Shown: positions 55,556 through 64,000 of the stretch, piece after piece
How the letters are laid out: each line of letters opens with the position of its first letter
Numbering within the stretch: the stretch's first letter is position 1
Assembly (NCBI GenBank): GCA_963281155.1
Contig: CAUJLY010000003.1
Coordinates: 3,410,001 to 3,474,000, forward strand
Direction: 5' to 3'
DNA from: Rhabditophanes sp. KR3021
Lineage: Eukaryota; Nematoda; Chromadorea; Rhabditida; Alloionematidae
Length of the DNA: 64,000 nt
Translations under genes and position numbers: made by a program
The notes under the pieces: model-generated
Database searches by the model: none
Seen by the model: only the letters and a program-made list of their open reading frames with translations
Told to the model about the DNA's origin: nothing

Positions 55556-57397
55556 TTGAATGTTATAAAACAAAAATTGAAGAAAACGGATAATTTGCAT
55601 ATTGTAACAATAATAAATAAGCTTTTGATAGCGATATCATTCATTGCCACCATGTTTTCTCCTTGTCGTCTCTTTGCAATTCTAGTTTTATACTTCGTCA
55701 ACTTCGCCACCTCACATCACAAGAACCTCACAAAAATCCTTTTTATCCACAATGGAGCTCCGAAACACGAGGATACTGCGAACAATGCCTCGATAATCAG
55801 TTTCGACAAATCTAATCAACTTCTCGATTTGTCAACGACATTGAATGGCAGTAACCCTGCCTACTCCATTCGGTGCCAAAATCAAAACTATTCTGCCATG
55901 GAGACGGTTCGAGTACAGTCCATTGGTGACAACCCTTTTCATAACTTTAATTTATCCAAATTACTATCTACAATTAATGGCAATGTTACCAAGTATTGCG
56001 ATATTAAGGCAACCATCTACGTTCAAAATATTGCTCACTACACCGAAGTCTTTCCTTTCTACTTAATCAGTCCTCTGAACTCTCCTTATGCCAAAGTGAC
56101 AGCTGTCAATCGGGAGTATTTTGTTCTCCCAATGGTCAAAATCAACAAAAAGCTCGCAATCATTTACCAGATTGTATTCCGAAACAAGTCCAATTATCAA
56201 AATGTCATCTACAACAGAAGTAATAGAGAGGCGGAGAATTGTTACAGGGGGGCTCATTATTGGAATAGGGGCACAAATTGCATCTCCAACATCGACTACA
56301 CAAATAGTTCCTTGTTGATTAGAAAATATGATCCCCTCCAGAATGATGGTGTCTATGTGTTAAGTTATGGGTTGATTCAAGCCGAAGGATCCAAACCAAC
56401 CTACCCCTTCTTTGATGTCTCTATCGAAGTAACAGGCATTCCTTACAATCTTGATGAATATGTCAAGAACAACATTCAGCTGGTCATTTCAACCTCATTC
56501 GTCCGAAGCCCCCTTTCACAGGAACGGAATGATAATGGACAGGTCTACGTCGTAACTTCACAAACCGACCAAAGCGAGAAGAAAGACTACTGGATGATTG
56601 CAAGGCAAGATGCTTCTATTGGATATTTGTATTGTGGAGCACCTAATTCAAAGGATCACTTCATCCAAAATCATGGAATCAAGTTAACTTTTAGGATTTA
56701 TCTACTCACATTCGACCGTAAATTGTATCCTGTCATGACGAAGGAAAAGACTTTGCATGCTGTTGGAACATTTAAATACTCCAAAACAGACCCAATGTAC
56801 TTGCTCCTATTTGGAACTATTATTTGTGGGGCAAATATTTCATCTACCTTGAATGCATCCTTTAACGCCAACATCCTTCATTCGTTGTCTCTTTACAAGC
56901 AAAATAACGTAATTTTGAAGGAATCAGCTGTTTTGGATGTTACCAAACGCTCCGAACAAACAAACTTATCTAAGAAATTGGTTCATCATTTTGAAATTGT
57001 TGAAATTGTTTTGAAAGACCAAAATGGGACAATCTTAGGCAGCATGGACAGCAATTGGTCCCGCACATTCATGAATGGCACTGTCAATACAACAGATTAT
57101 CCTGACAACATATCAATTGACGTTGACTTTAAGGATGGATTGGAATACATTAAAATAGAAGCAAAATATTCATTGGGTAACCACAAATACTTATTTCATC
57201 ACAAGGAAATCATTTATTTGGGACCTAATGATCCGAGGACTAGCAAACTTAGTCAACGTCATCATACTTCCCTTGAAGATCTTAAAAAACAGGAAAAAAT
57301 AACTAAAACCTTCACAATCCCCTTTCTTATCATTTTTTCTATTTTATCATATGTAACTCTTATATTGTATCATGTCATCCAAAGCATTACTTCCTAA
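55556..57397 (+). CDS. Orphan single-pass membrane glycoprotein
   Basis: One exon of 613 codons. Two starts are possible: 55556, or the internal ATG at 55652, which is preceded by GCCACC and opens a classical signal peptide (MFSPCRLFAILVLYFVNFAT). The extracellular part of over 500 residues has many N-x-S/T sites (NLTK, NASI, NYSA, NVTK, NISS and others) and few Cys. A membrane span (IPFLIIFSILSYVTLILYHV) lies at the very C terminus, with hardly any cytosolic tail. No domain was recognised by eye; beta-rich repeats are possible. The lack of introns in a gene this long is unusual here. Surface location is inferred from signal, glycosylation sites and anchor. Confidence 0.75.
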   Translation: MNVIKQKLKKTDNLHIVTIINKLLIAISFIATMFSPCRLFAILVLYFVNFATSHHKNLTKILFIHNGAPKHEDTANNASIISFDKSNQLLDLSTTLNGSNPAYSIRCQNQNYSAMETVRVQSIGDNPFHNFNLSKLLSTINGNVTKYCDIKATIYVQNIAHYTEVFPFYLISPLNSPYAKVTAVNREYFVLPMVKINKKLAIIYQIVFRNKSNYQNVIYNRSNREAENCYRGAHYWNRGTNCISNIDYTNSSLLIRKYDPLQNDGVYVLSYGLIQAEGSKPTYPFFDVSIEVTGIPYNLDEYVKNNIQLVISTSFVRSPLSQERNDNGQVYVVTSQTDQSEKKDYWMIARQDASIGYLYCGAPNSKDHFIQNHGIKLTFRIYLLTFDRKLYPVMTKEKTLHAVGTFKYSKTDPMYLLLFGTIICGANISSTLNASFNANILHSLSLYKQNNVILKESAVLDVTKRSEQTNLSKKLVHHFEIVEIVLKDQNGTILGSMDSNWSRTFMNGTVNTTDYPDNISIDVDFKDGLEYIKIEAKYSLGNHKYLFHHKEIIYLGPNDPRTSKLSQRHHTSLEDLKKQEKITKTFTIPFLIIFSILSYVTLILYHVIQSITS

Positions 57398-57554
57398 ACT
57401 GTCTCAATAAATACTTTAAATATTTTATTATTGTTGTAAATACCTCAATTACTATTTTAATTGGCCAAAAAATACAACAATTATTTTAATTCTGAATTTA
57501 TATCTAGATTGAAATTACATTTAGTTGGGTAGTATTATTTGGAAATTAATTGTT

Positions 57555-58569
57555 ATGATGAACGAAACATCCACAGATGATATTAGAGATATTATATGGA
57601 CTATTTTTTATCAAGATCACCTTTTTTTTATGGTTGCATTTTCAATCTTAACTATTATTTTGATTGCTTTGTTGATCCCAATAGCCTATGTTACTTTTAA
57701 AAATTCCTTTTTACATCCCAATTTCAAGTACGTCCTTCAAAATATAACAATAATTTACCTTGTCTACAATATTTGCCACATTGTTCAAGTTGTTGTTTCC
57801 TTATTTTTGAAAGAGCCCACCATTTATTTAATTATTTTAAGTTACATTGGAACATTTTGTGACTATTACTTTTGTTTCAAATTGTATACTTTGAGTATTG
57901 AAAAATGTATTTCATTTAAATTAGTGAGAACTTACAACAATATGTCATTTTCAAAATACATCATAATTGGAGATCTAATGGCAATAACTGTTTCACTTTC
58001 TCTAGTTGCCAATCATTATTACGGTACGTTCATGCCAAATACGATAAGCATTACTTTTAGGCTTTTTTGATGTCTCTAATGGTTCAATAATAATTTTGGC
58101 AGTTACTATTCTATTTACATTTCTTTATACCATATTTTACTTGAAACTTTCAAGATATTACACTCGAGAAATGGAGTTGAAGACATCTCTTAATTACAGG
58201 TAATAAGCTACTCAATAAATAGTAACCATAATTAATAGATTTGAACTCATATACAACCAAAGAAAAGGCAAAGTTTTGTTAGTTTACTTCTATGTTTCTG
58301 CAATACTGTCTATCATTTCCTATGCCATTCTTTATTTTACCAGAAATCTAGAACAATCAGTACTCCTTCTTTCGATGTTTTATGATATCGGAATCACAGG
58401 AACTACGATTGTGTTTATTTTAATGATCTTAGTAGTCAATATTGAATATATCAAAAAATATGCCAAAGGGTTAAACAAATTGAAGGCAACACCAATTCAC
58501 AATAAAGAGTTAATAGCTTTAAGGGAAACACATATCTATTTTCAAACTTTAACTAAAACATGGGCATAA
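57555..58569 (+). CDS. Serpentine chemoreceptor, Sra/Srab/Sre-like
   Basis: Exons 57555..58023, 58061..58199 and 58239..58569 (introns 37 and 39 nt) give 312 residues. Seven hydrophobic spans are visible, among them MVAFSILTIILIALLIPIAY, YVLQNITIIYLVYNICHIVQ, IILAVTILFTFLYTIFYL and VYFYVSAILSIISYAILYF. After helix III the text SIEKCISF matches the position of the family's IER motif. The third intracellular loop ends LNYRFELIYNQRKGKVLL, close to the L..RYQ..EN...... pattern of nematode Sra-superfamily receptors. Such receptors sense small molecules in chemosensory neurons. It follows the orphan glycoprotein by 157 nt on the same strand. This gene is the best lineage marker for a nematode. Confidence 0.75.
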
Positions 58570-58609
58570 CATTTGTTCATTGGTAATAAACAATTGGTTT
58601 CATAAAAGC

Positions 58610-59227
58610 AAAGCTAAATTTATTGTAAATCCACTTTCGCAAACTACATCTTCCTCTAGTGCCAATGCAGTCTTTTATTCTTGTATTGTTACCGAAACCA
58701 TCAAAAGTTTTCTATGATGAAATATCAACATCAAATTTATTAACAAAAACCCACACCCAATGGAAAACTGCGATATCTGTAACAGTCCTTGAATTAAATA
58801 TGAGCCACCATTTTGAGTAAAAAAGTTCTCATTACTTTCAAAAATTTACAAAATGTATTGTCAATAAATATTTTGCATTGCTCAATTAGGACACTTTCAT
58901 CTCTAGTCTGCAAAACCAAATCTTGGTAATCAGCTATAACTTCACTCACTCCTAAAAGATAAGTAAAACTTGTGCATTTTCAAGAACTGAATCTCCATGC
59001 AATCCAAATTCGTTTCCAACATAACTAATAATACCAATACTCTGACCCAATTTAAGTCCGTCAATTTCCAAACCAGGCACTCTTTTAAAACATTGTTCTT
59101 CTTTGGTCTAAGGCAAAATTTCAGAAATGGGATGAAAGTCCTCATAATCAACATCAGCTTGGGCAAAAGTTAATCATATAGGTTCACCTCTAGCATGTAC
59201 ATACAATAATTTGTAGTTAGTAGACAT
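58610..59227 (-). pseudogene. Glutathione S-transferase (sigma-like) pseudogene
   Basis: From an ATG at 59227 the minus strand reads STNYKLLYVHARGEPI*LTFA, QADVDYEDF, KRVPGLEIDGLKLGQSIGII, SYVGNEFGLHGD, then in another frame DIAVFHWVWVFVNKFDVDIS and FDGFGNNTRIKDCIGTR. This is the GST order: N-terminal thioredoxin fold with Tyr and the cis-Pro line VPGLEIDG, Gln-Ser pair, then helical domain. At least four stops and several frame changes break it, and no introns were seen, so it may be a retrocopy. Confidence 0.8.
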
Positions 59228-59280
59228 AATTTTTATAATAGCCATCAAATACTAACACAGCCAAGAAAGTGATTTTGACT

Positions 59281-59700
59281 ATGAATCTCAAAAAATACGA
59301 AGTACTAACTCAGACAAACAGGAAAAGACCTCTATCTGCTTGCTCTGTAACTCTTTTTGGCACTAAAATGGGAGAAGTCACAAGCTATGAGTACCTTGGT
59401 TAAATGATCTCAAACAAAAACTCAGTGGCAGCTGAACTAAATCATCGACTAAGCAAGTTCTGAAAAGCTTACATGCTGACAAGAAACTGCTCTTTGAAAG
59501 GAAGACGGTCTTCAAATTAAGGATTGAGATTTATAAGTCATAGACAGCTGATCTATGACAAAGCCAAAGAACAGTCTACAGCATTGTGAAGCTAAAATCA
59601 ATGATTAAGTTGGATGACGCACTGGAATTTGCTTGCAAAGAAAGGACACAAGGCCAGTCAAAATTATTATGGGTTGGAAAGTAATAGTAAAAGATGAAGT
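59281..59700 (+). mobile_element. Non-LTR retrotransposon fragment (reverse-transcriptase C-terminal part)
   Basis: Starting at 59281: NLKKYEVLTQTNRKRPL, then VTLFGTKMGEVTSYEYLG, a stop in place of a residue, MISNKNSVAAELNHRLSKF, a stop, KAYMLTRNC, and in other frames KLKSMIKLDDALEFACKERT and QSKLLWVGK. This follows the thumb-region order of RTE/CR1-like LINEs (N..KTEVL, FKYLG, then E...RI and the closing W.GH). Stops and frame changes show it is dead. It lies head to tail with the GST pseudogene. Confidence 0.7.
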
Positions 59701-59901
59701 AAGACGGGAATTAGTAGACTATAGGCCGATTATTTAAACTTGAATATGTATTATATGTATTATATGTGTTTTCTTAACTGTAGTTTTGATAAGAGAGTCG
59801 TAAAATAAATACTCACCTATATTTCCTATTTACACAAACCTTTTACTTCATTTGTTCGTAATGTCTTAGTGCCAATAAAAAGAACTGGAGTATGACATTT
59901 A

Positions 59902-60421
59902 TTACAAATCAGTTACTTGCTTATTTACCATTTCATCAAACATAATATTAATGAAGGCGTAATGTTCGTTTAATGCTTTATCATGTTCAAGAAATTGCAT
60001 TACATTTGTATATGGTATGTAATATTCTTTAATATCATCGTCGGTCCAGTATTTGTTCCTTAAATCACTATTTTCAACATTTAGTAATTTATTTTCTTTG
60101 AATAAGCATAATCCATTGCACGTATGTTTTTCACCTTCATTTTTACTATTCTCCATAATATTGGAACAAATTTTGAAAAAACGAGGACGACTATTTCCTC
60201 CATTATAAGTGTCTAAATGAAGAGTTTGTTTTGTTGAAAGTAGATTATTTCTTGAACAGCAAATTTGATCACCATTTGTAAATTGAAAGCCAATTATTCG
60301 AACACATAAGGAATTATTTATAAATTCGTTGTTTCGATTCATACATCCTTCCTCCTAATAATGATGAATTTGCATACATAAATTTAATTTTACTTACTAG
60401 TTCAAGAATCTCTTTCTTCAT
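59902..60421 (-). CDS. Orphan protein of about 158 residues
   Basis: Exons 60398..60421 and 59902..60354 (43-nt intron, phase 0) join MKKEILEL to EEGCMNRNNEFINNSL. The protein is charged, with six Cys and no signal peptide or membrane span. Segments such as GFQFTNGDQICCSRNNLL and YWTDDDIKEYYIPYTNVMQF suggest a folded soluble domain. No family recognised. Without the small first exon the start would be the Met at 60342. Transcribed toward the LINE fossil. Confidence 0.5.
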
Positions 60422-61196
60422 TTCCTCACAATGAATGATAGCAAAATTGGTTTAACCTACAATAACACTTTCAAATAACTTTTAGATAATATTTTCGAAT
60501 AAGTTTTAGGTAATATTTTTAAATAAGTTCTAACTAAATTCTAAATATTATAGATCGTTAATTTACTTTAAGATATCAGTTTAAAGTTGTAATAGAAACA
60601 TTACGTATACCTAGTGGGGTTTATTTTCAAAGAATTGCTTACAAAATTAAATAAGTCTTTTCATGAAGTGTCTAATTAGTTCCATACTTTGATTCAATGT
60701 TAAATATAATACTATATGGGAACATAATGTAATACCTTATAAAGCAAAGTGATGGATATTAATAATAAATATCTAATTGATAAAAGTTGTTTGGCACTTT
60801 CAACTTATCATAAATTGATTATTAATAAATGGATGATAAATGTTGTTGTAATAATTTGATAAAGGGAATAGATATGACATGCTTTTTTGTTTCAATTATT
60901 TTCAGTTGCAATAAAAGCAAAAAAATTTTCAAACAATATTGGAAAGTAAAAGAATATTCTGAGTCATAACGTAAAGAATCTTTTTGGTAGTTGTAAAGTA
61001 AAGAACCGTTTTGATAATAAATTCGGGATTATTTGGAAACAAATATTATGCCATATTCATTTGGATGAAAGCAGTTACATTGCAAATTTATGAAGCAAAT
61101 AGTGAAACCCATACAATTAAAAAATGAAATAAAATAGTTTTGAAAAATATAAAAAACTCTAAGAAATTAAAGTACGTACCAGCAAAACACGATAAA
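60422..61196. other. AT-rich spacer with a short repeat
   Basis: At 60468-60545 the phrase AATAACTTTTAGATAATATT and variants recur about four times. No gene recognised. Contains the 3' flank of the gp210-like gene. Confidence 0.5.
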
Positions 61197-63848
61197 TTAA
61201 TTAGGTTTGCGGTAAACATTGTAGGAATAGTTTTCATTGTTGGTTGGAACAAGTGAAGGTCTCCCAATTTTTTGATTTGGGTACTTCCTTGGCGCATTAC
61301 TGATTAGTTCGGATCTTGTTGAAGAATGCAATGGCGAAGAACCGATTGAACTATTTGATTCGCCACAGTACTCACCATCATTGCTCACCACCGAATGCCT
61401 TTCAGATCTTGCAGAATCATCCCGATAGTGGTAGCTTTTATCATATCCTTGAGGTATTTTAGTTTGAATGTGAATAGGGGCAACTTGGTGTGTTGGGAAG
61501 AGCCATTTGTAGAAAAGAACAAAGGCAACTCCGAGGAAAAGCGTAAAGATTATCAAGAATGTTCCCTTATCATTTAGTGCAAATGAACTTCTTACAAATG
61601 AGTCATACTCCTTAGTTTTGTTACTCTTTCTGCTATAATTAATGACAACAGACACCGGAACGGGAATGATATGAGGCTTTGAATTATCAGCAGTTGGTTG
61701 ATTCTTCAAAATGACGTCGAAATTGCCTTCCCAACTACTAGAATCCTCACCGGCTAGCTTTCCTAATGCATTAACTTCATTCATCGAAATCAACATATCA
61801 GCAACCTTTACATTATCAAAGTCCTCCCCATCTCCAGACTTTAGCACAATATTTGGCGGCATTTCAGATCCAACTTCGACAATGCCAATTGAGTTGATGA
61901 CAAGTTTGGCTTTGTCAGTTACTTTAATATTGATATCGGTTTTGCTTCCACAAACACATAAATCGTAAATGGAAACTGAGTAGTTGCCAATTTTAACTCC
62001 GCTAACTGAACCCTTTCCATTTTCCGAAACCTCCAAATCGGCATTCTTGTCCTCACTCGAATGCCAGAAGTGCCCTGACCCTCCAGTCAATTCAAAATCA
62101 GCCTTTTCAGTCGAATAACTCCACAAAACAAGTTGGTCCGGCTCGACCCTTGCATCTTCTACAATATTCAAGGAAGTACTTGAAGAGACGCTCTTTTTAA
62201 CTGAAATGTGGCTCTTATCATACCCACTAAAGGAACCCAATGTTGCAGTGATTTGAACGTGTCCACTTCCTCCAATAGACTCAAAGAGAGCAGAATCCAC
62301 CTGTGTAGAGGTGATCTTTGCCAGCTTTTTATTAGACAATGTCCATTTGATGTTCATGGAATGCGAGGCATCATAAGGAACTTCAGCACTGTCACTAGAA
62401 TGTTTACACCGTCCATAAGCAACTCTACCCAACTTCAGATTACCACTCTTCTGTACGGCAAGAAACTGTTTTGGACAAGGCGGTAAAAATGATTCCCTTG
62501 GTTCTTCTTTTCTTTCCTCCAACACAATATCTAGGCGATCAGGTATACTGCAGCAGATCTGCACTTTTGTTTCCGACGATTTCGGCATTGGATTGGAAGT
62601 TGACTTGCGGTTACCCACTCTTATCAATAACTCCGCACTCCCTTCATTTCCCATACAATAAGCTGAGTATTTCTGACCATTGCTAATTATTTTGACATTC
62701 TCGTCGGAGGATGTTATGTCAACGAAGTAACCTGACTTGTCTCCAATCCAAGGACGTGGGCCTCCAGTGAAATCCAAACCATGATCACTTCCTAGTGCTA
62801 GTAATAAGCTGCCTTGGCCAGATTGGATTGGTGAGTAACAAGAAATATGTTTCTTCACTGCAATCCCGTTGAACTTGACTACAACAAAGGTATTACCAGT
62901 GCCAACTGCTTTCAAAACTGCAGAATGGCACCCCGATCCGTGCTGTTCACTTGTAAATTGCACCAATTCAAAAACACTGCTATCTTCCACTTGGATATCA
63001 AACATGTTCCTTTCGCAAATCATAAATTCGGTAACTTTGTTGTGGCTATCTCGGTTTCCCACTTTTATCTTCAAAACAACTTCTTCTCCAACAATTGCTT
63101 CTAAATACGTGTCTTCGATATCAACATAATTCAACTCTAAAGATTTCAAAAGAGCCTTAGCAGTATTCACCTTGTTGAGAGCGTCATAGACAGTAACGGT
63201 CGTAGTTCCATAGCTTGTGAGAGTCAAGACGCCATCGTTAGTACCAAGTGTTGCAATATTTTCATCGTTTGAAGTCCAAACATAACTGCCGCTTCCTCCA
63301 ATAGCTTCCAACTGATGAGTTGAACCTTTTTTGGGTAAAAATGGAACCACAATATCCGTTGGACTGATCTCCAATCCATGTCCAATGTGAATTGCTTGCC
63401 TCTTTTCCAAAACCGGAGTTATCTTTATAATCTCTCCAGTATAGTGATCCCGAATGCTGACATACGCGGATGTTAAGCTTGTTTCTCCAAGTTTTTTGGT
63501 CCTTATTGTTGCGATTGTACCGCAGTCAGACATTTCAATCATTTCAAAATACTGTTCTGGGAATGTGGTCTTGAAAAGCATTTGATCAGTTATCATTATT
63601 TGTTTTCCTCCTCTTGATAGTAGTTTGATGTCAACACGATACACTTCATTTATCTGGAGGTACCAATTATCGCCGAACTTATCATTCGAAAATGATAAAG
63701 CATCTGGCTGAACAACATAAACATGAGTTGGTTCTCGTTTGATTTGCGAGGAGTCGTCTTGTATGGAAGAATCCATCAAAATAACATCACACATAGCATG
63801 GTAGACTGTCAGAAATAGTGTACATAGCAGTACGCTTTTTAATAGCAT
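61197..63848 (-). CDS. NUP210: Half-length gp210-like nuclear pore membrane protein
   Basis: A single exon of 883 residues, against about 1850-1890 for known gp210 proteins. It starts with a signal peptide (MLLKSVLLCTLFLTVYHAMC) and keeps N-half gp210 blocks in order: a BIG2-type repeat (QLEAIGGSGSYVWTSNDENI), a VFELVQFTS line, DFTGGPRPWIGD, RVEPDQLVLW with FELTGGSGHFW, and the Asp-Leu-Cys line SIYDLCVCG. It then passes almost directly to a luminal end (HIIPVPVSVVINYSRK), one membrane span (GTFLIIFTLFLGVAFVLFYK) and a basic/Ser-rich tail of about 100 residues. The second half of the luminal repeats is absent. gp210 lines the perinuclear side of the pore membrane. This could be the only ortholog, shortened, or a retro-type paralog; sequence alone cannot decide. 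Confidence 0.85.
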   Translation of the reverse strand: MLLKSVLLCTLFLTVYHAMCDVILMDSSIQDDSSQIKREPTHVYVVQPDALSFSNDKFGDNWYLQINEVYRVDIKLLSRGGKQIMITDQMLFKTTFPEQYFEMIEMSDCGTIATIRTKKLGETSLTSAYVSIRDHYTGEIIKITPVLEKRQAIHIGHGLEISPTDIVVPFLPKKGSTHQLEAIGGSGSYVWTSNDENIATLGTNDGVLTLTSYGTTTVTVYDALNKVNTAKALLKSLELNYVDIEDTYLEAIVGEEVVLKIKVGNRDSHNKVTEFMICERNMFDIQVEDSSVFELVQFTSEQHGSGCHSAVLKAVGTGNTFVVVKFNGIAVKKHISCYSPIQSGQGSLLLALGSDHGLDFTGGPRPWIGDKSGYFVDITSSDENVKIISNGQKYSAYCMGNEGSAELLIRVGNRKSTSNPMPKSSETKVQICCSIPDRLDIVLEERKEEPRESFLPPCPKQFLAVQKSGNLKLGRVAYGRCKHSSDSAEVPYDASHSMNIKWTLSNKKLAKITSTQVDSALFESIGGSGHVQITATLGSFSGYDKSHISVKKSVSSSTSLNIVEDARVEPDQLVLWSYSTEKADFELTGGSGHFWHSSEDKNADLEVSENGKGSVSGVKIGNYSVSIYDLCVCGSKTDINIKVTDKAKLVINSIGIVEVGSEMPPNIVLKSGDGEDFDNVKVADMLISMNEVNALGKLAGEDSSSWEGNFDVILKNQPTADNSKPHIIPVPVSVVINYSRKSNKTKEYDSFVRSSFALNDKGTFLIIFTLFLGVAFVLFYKWLFPTHQVAPIHIQTKIPQGYDKSYHYRDDSARSERHSVVSNDGEYCGESNSSIGSSPLHSSTRSELISNAPRKYPNQKIGRPSLVPTNNENYSYNVYRKPN

Positions 63849-64000
63849 CTCGTATAAAAGGGTGTAATTAGATGCTCGTTGTAATGCTAAAAATGTTAAA
63901 AAATGCTATAAAATTTGAATCATTCCAAACGGAATCGTGGTAGGGTTTATGCAAGTTAACGAAAGTGCATGAAGTACAACATATACTAATGTGTATTTAG

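Noticed and set aside
55556..58569. Glycoprotein plus receptor as one fused gene
   Set aside because: The glycoprotein ends with its own anchor and stop; the receptor has its own ATG 157 nt on and its own exons.

Overview
This is a eukaryotic nuclear window, most likely from a nematode. It is AT-rich and gene-dense. Almost every split gene uses very small GT..AG introns (about 37-50 nt). Several start codons sit directly after a TTTCAG/TTTTAG-type acceptor, as expected for spliced-leader trans-splicing, and one gene encodes a serpentine receptor of nematode type. Species cannot be named from the sequence. About 20 intact or nearly intact protein genes were rebuilt by joining exons and checking that reading phase closes. 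Around them lie a surprising number of frame-broken gene copies and mobile-element remains.

Layout. 1-3.3 kb: 5' part of a MEIOC-family meiosis gene (minus). 7-8 kb: broken SMP-domain (extended-synaptotagmin-like) copy, then a solo pogo/Tigger-type end. 8.4-14 kb: TRAPPC3 (minus) with a 1.2-kb intron, two tandem TMEM177-like genes that look like an operon, TMEM144. 14.2-17.8 kb: orphan ORF, an SVOP-like transporter with an HNH-endonuclease fossil in an intron, an ankyrin fragment. 20.5-22.7 kb: PIAS-type SUMO ligase. 24.4-30 kb: broken unknown gene, UPF1 (SMG-2) with an in-frame UAG before its conserved-looking tail, a frame-split orphan. 31.5-42 kb: three secreted Gly/Cys/Pro-rich proteins with the same signal-peptide plan and a shared C-terminal CGK, interleaved with a long-chain acyl-CoA synthetase and a dead copy of it. 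The largest of the three is built from 14 small exons, several of only 7-14 nt. 42-48 kb: CPT1, STK16-like kinase, collagen galactosyltransferase (all minus). 48-53 kb: zinc-finger gene, COQ10, a tRNA-Pro lacking its T-arm, a BTB-BACK-Kelch gene. 54-64 kb: two small secreted Cys-rich proteins, an orphan membrane glycoprotein, the serpentine receptor, GST and LINE fossils, an orphan ORF, and a half-length, intronless gp210 nucleoporin.

The genes do not form one pathway. ACSL and CPT1 act consecutively in fatty-acid entry to mitochondria and lie within 6 kb of each other, COQ10 serves ubiquinone, and TRAPPC3/COLGALT serve the secretory route. The most unusual items are the micro-exon Gly-rich family, the HNH/NUMOD fossils in introns of two genes, the interrupted UPF1 tail, the mini-gp210 and the T-armless tRNA. 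Single-base frameshifts recur in otherwise conserved coding sequence, so some breaks may be assembly errors; this was weighed in each call.
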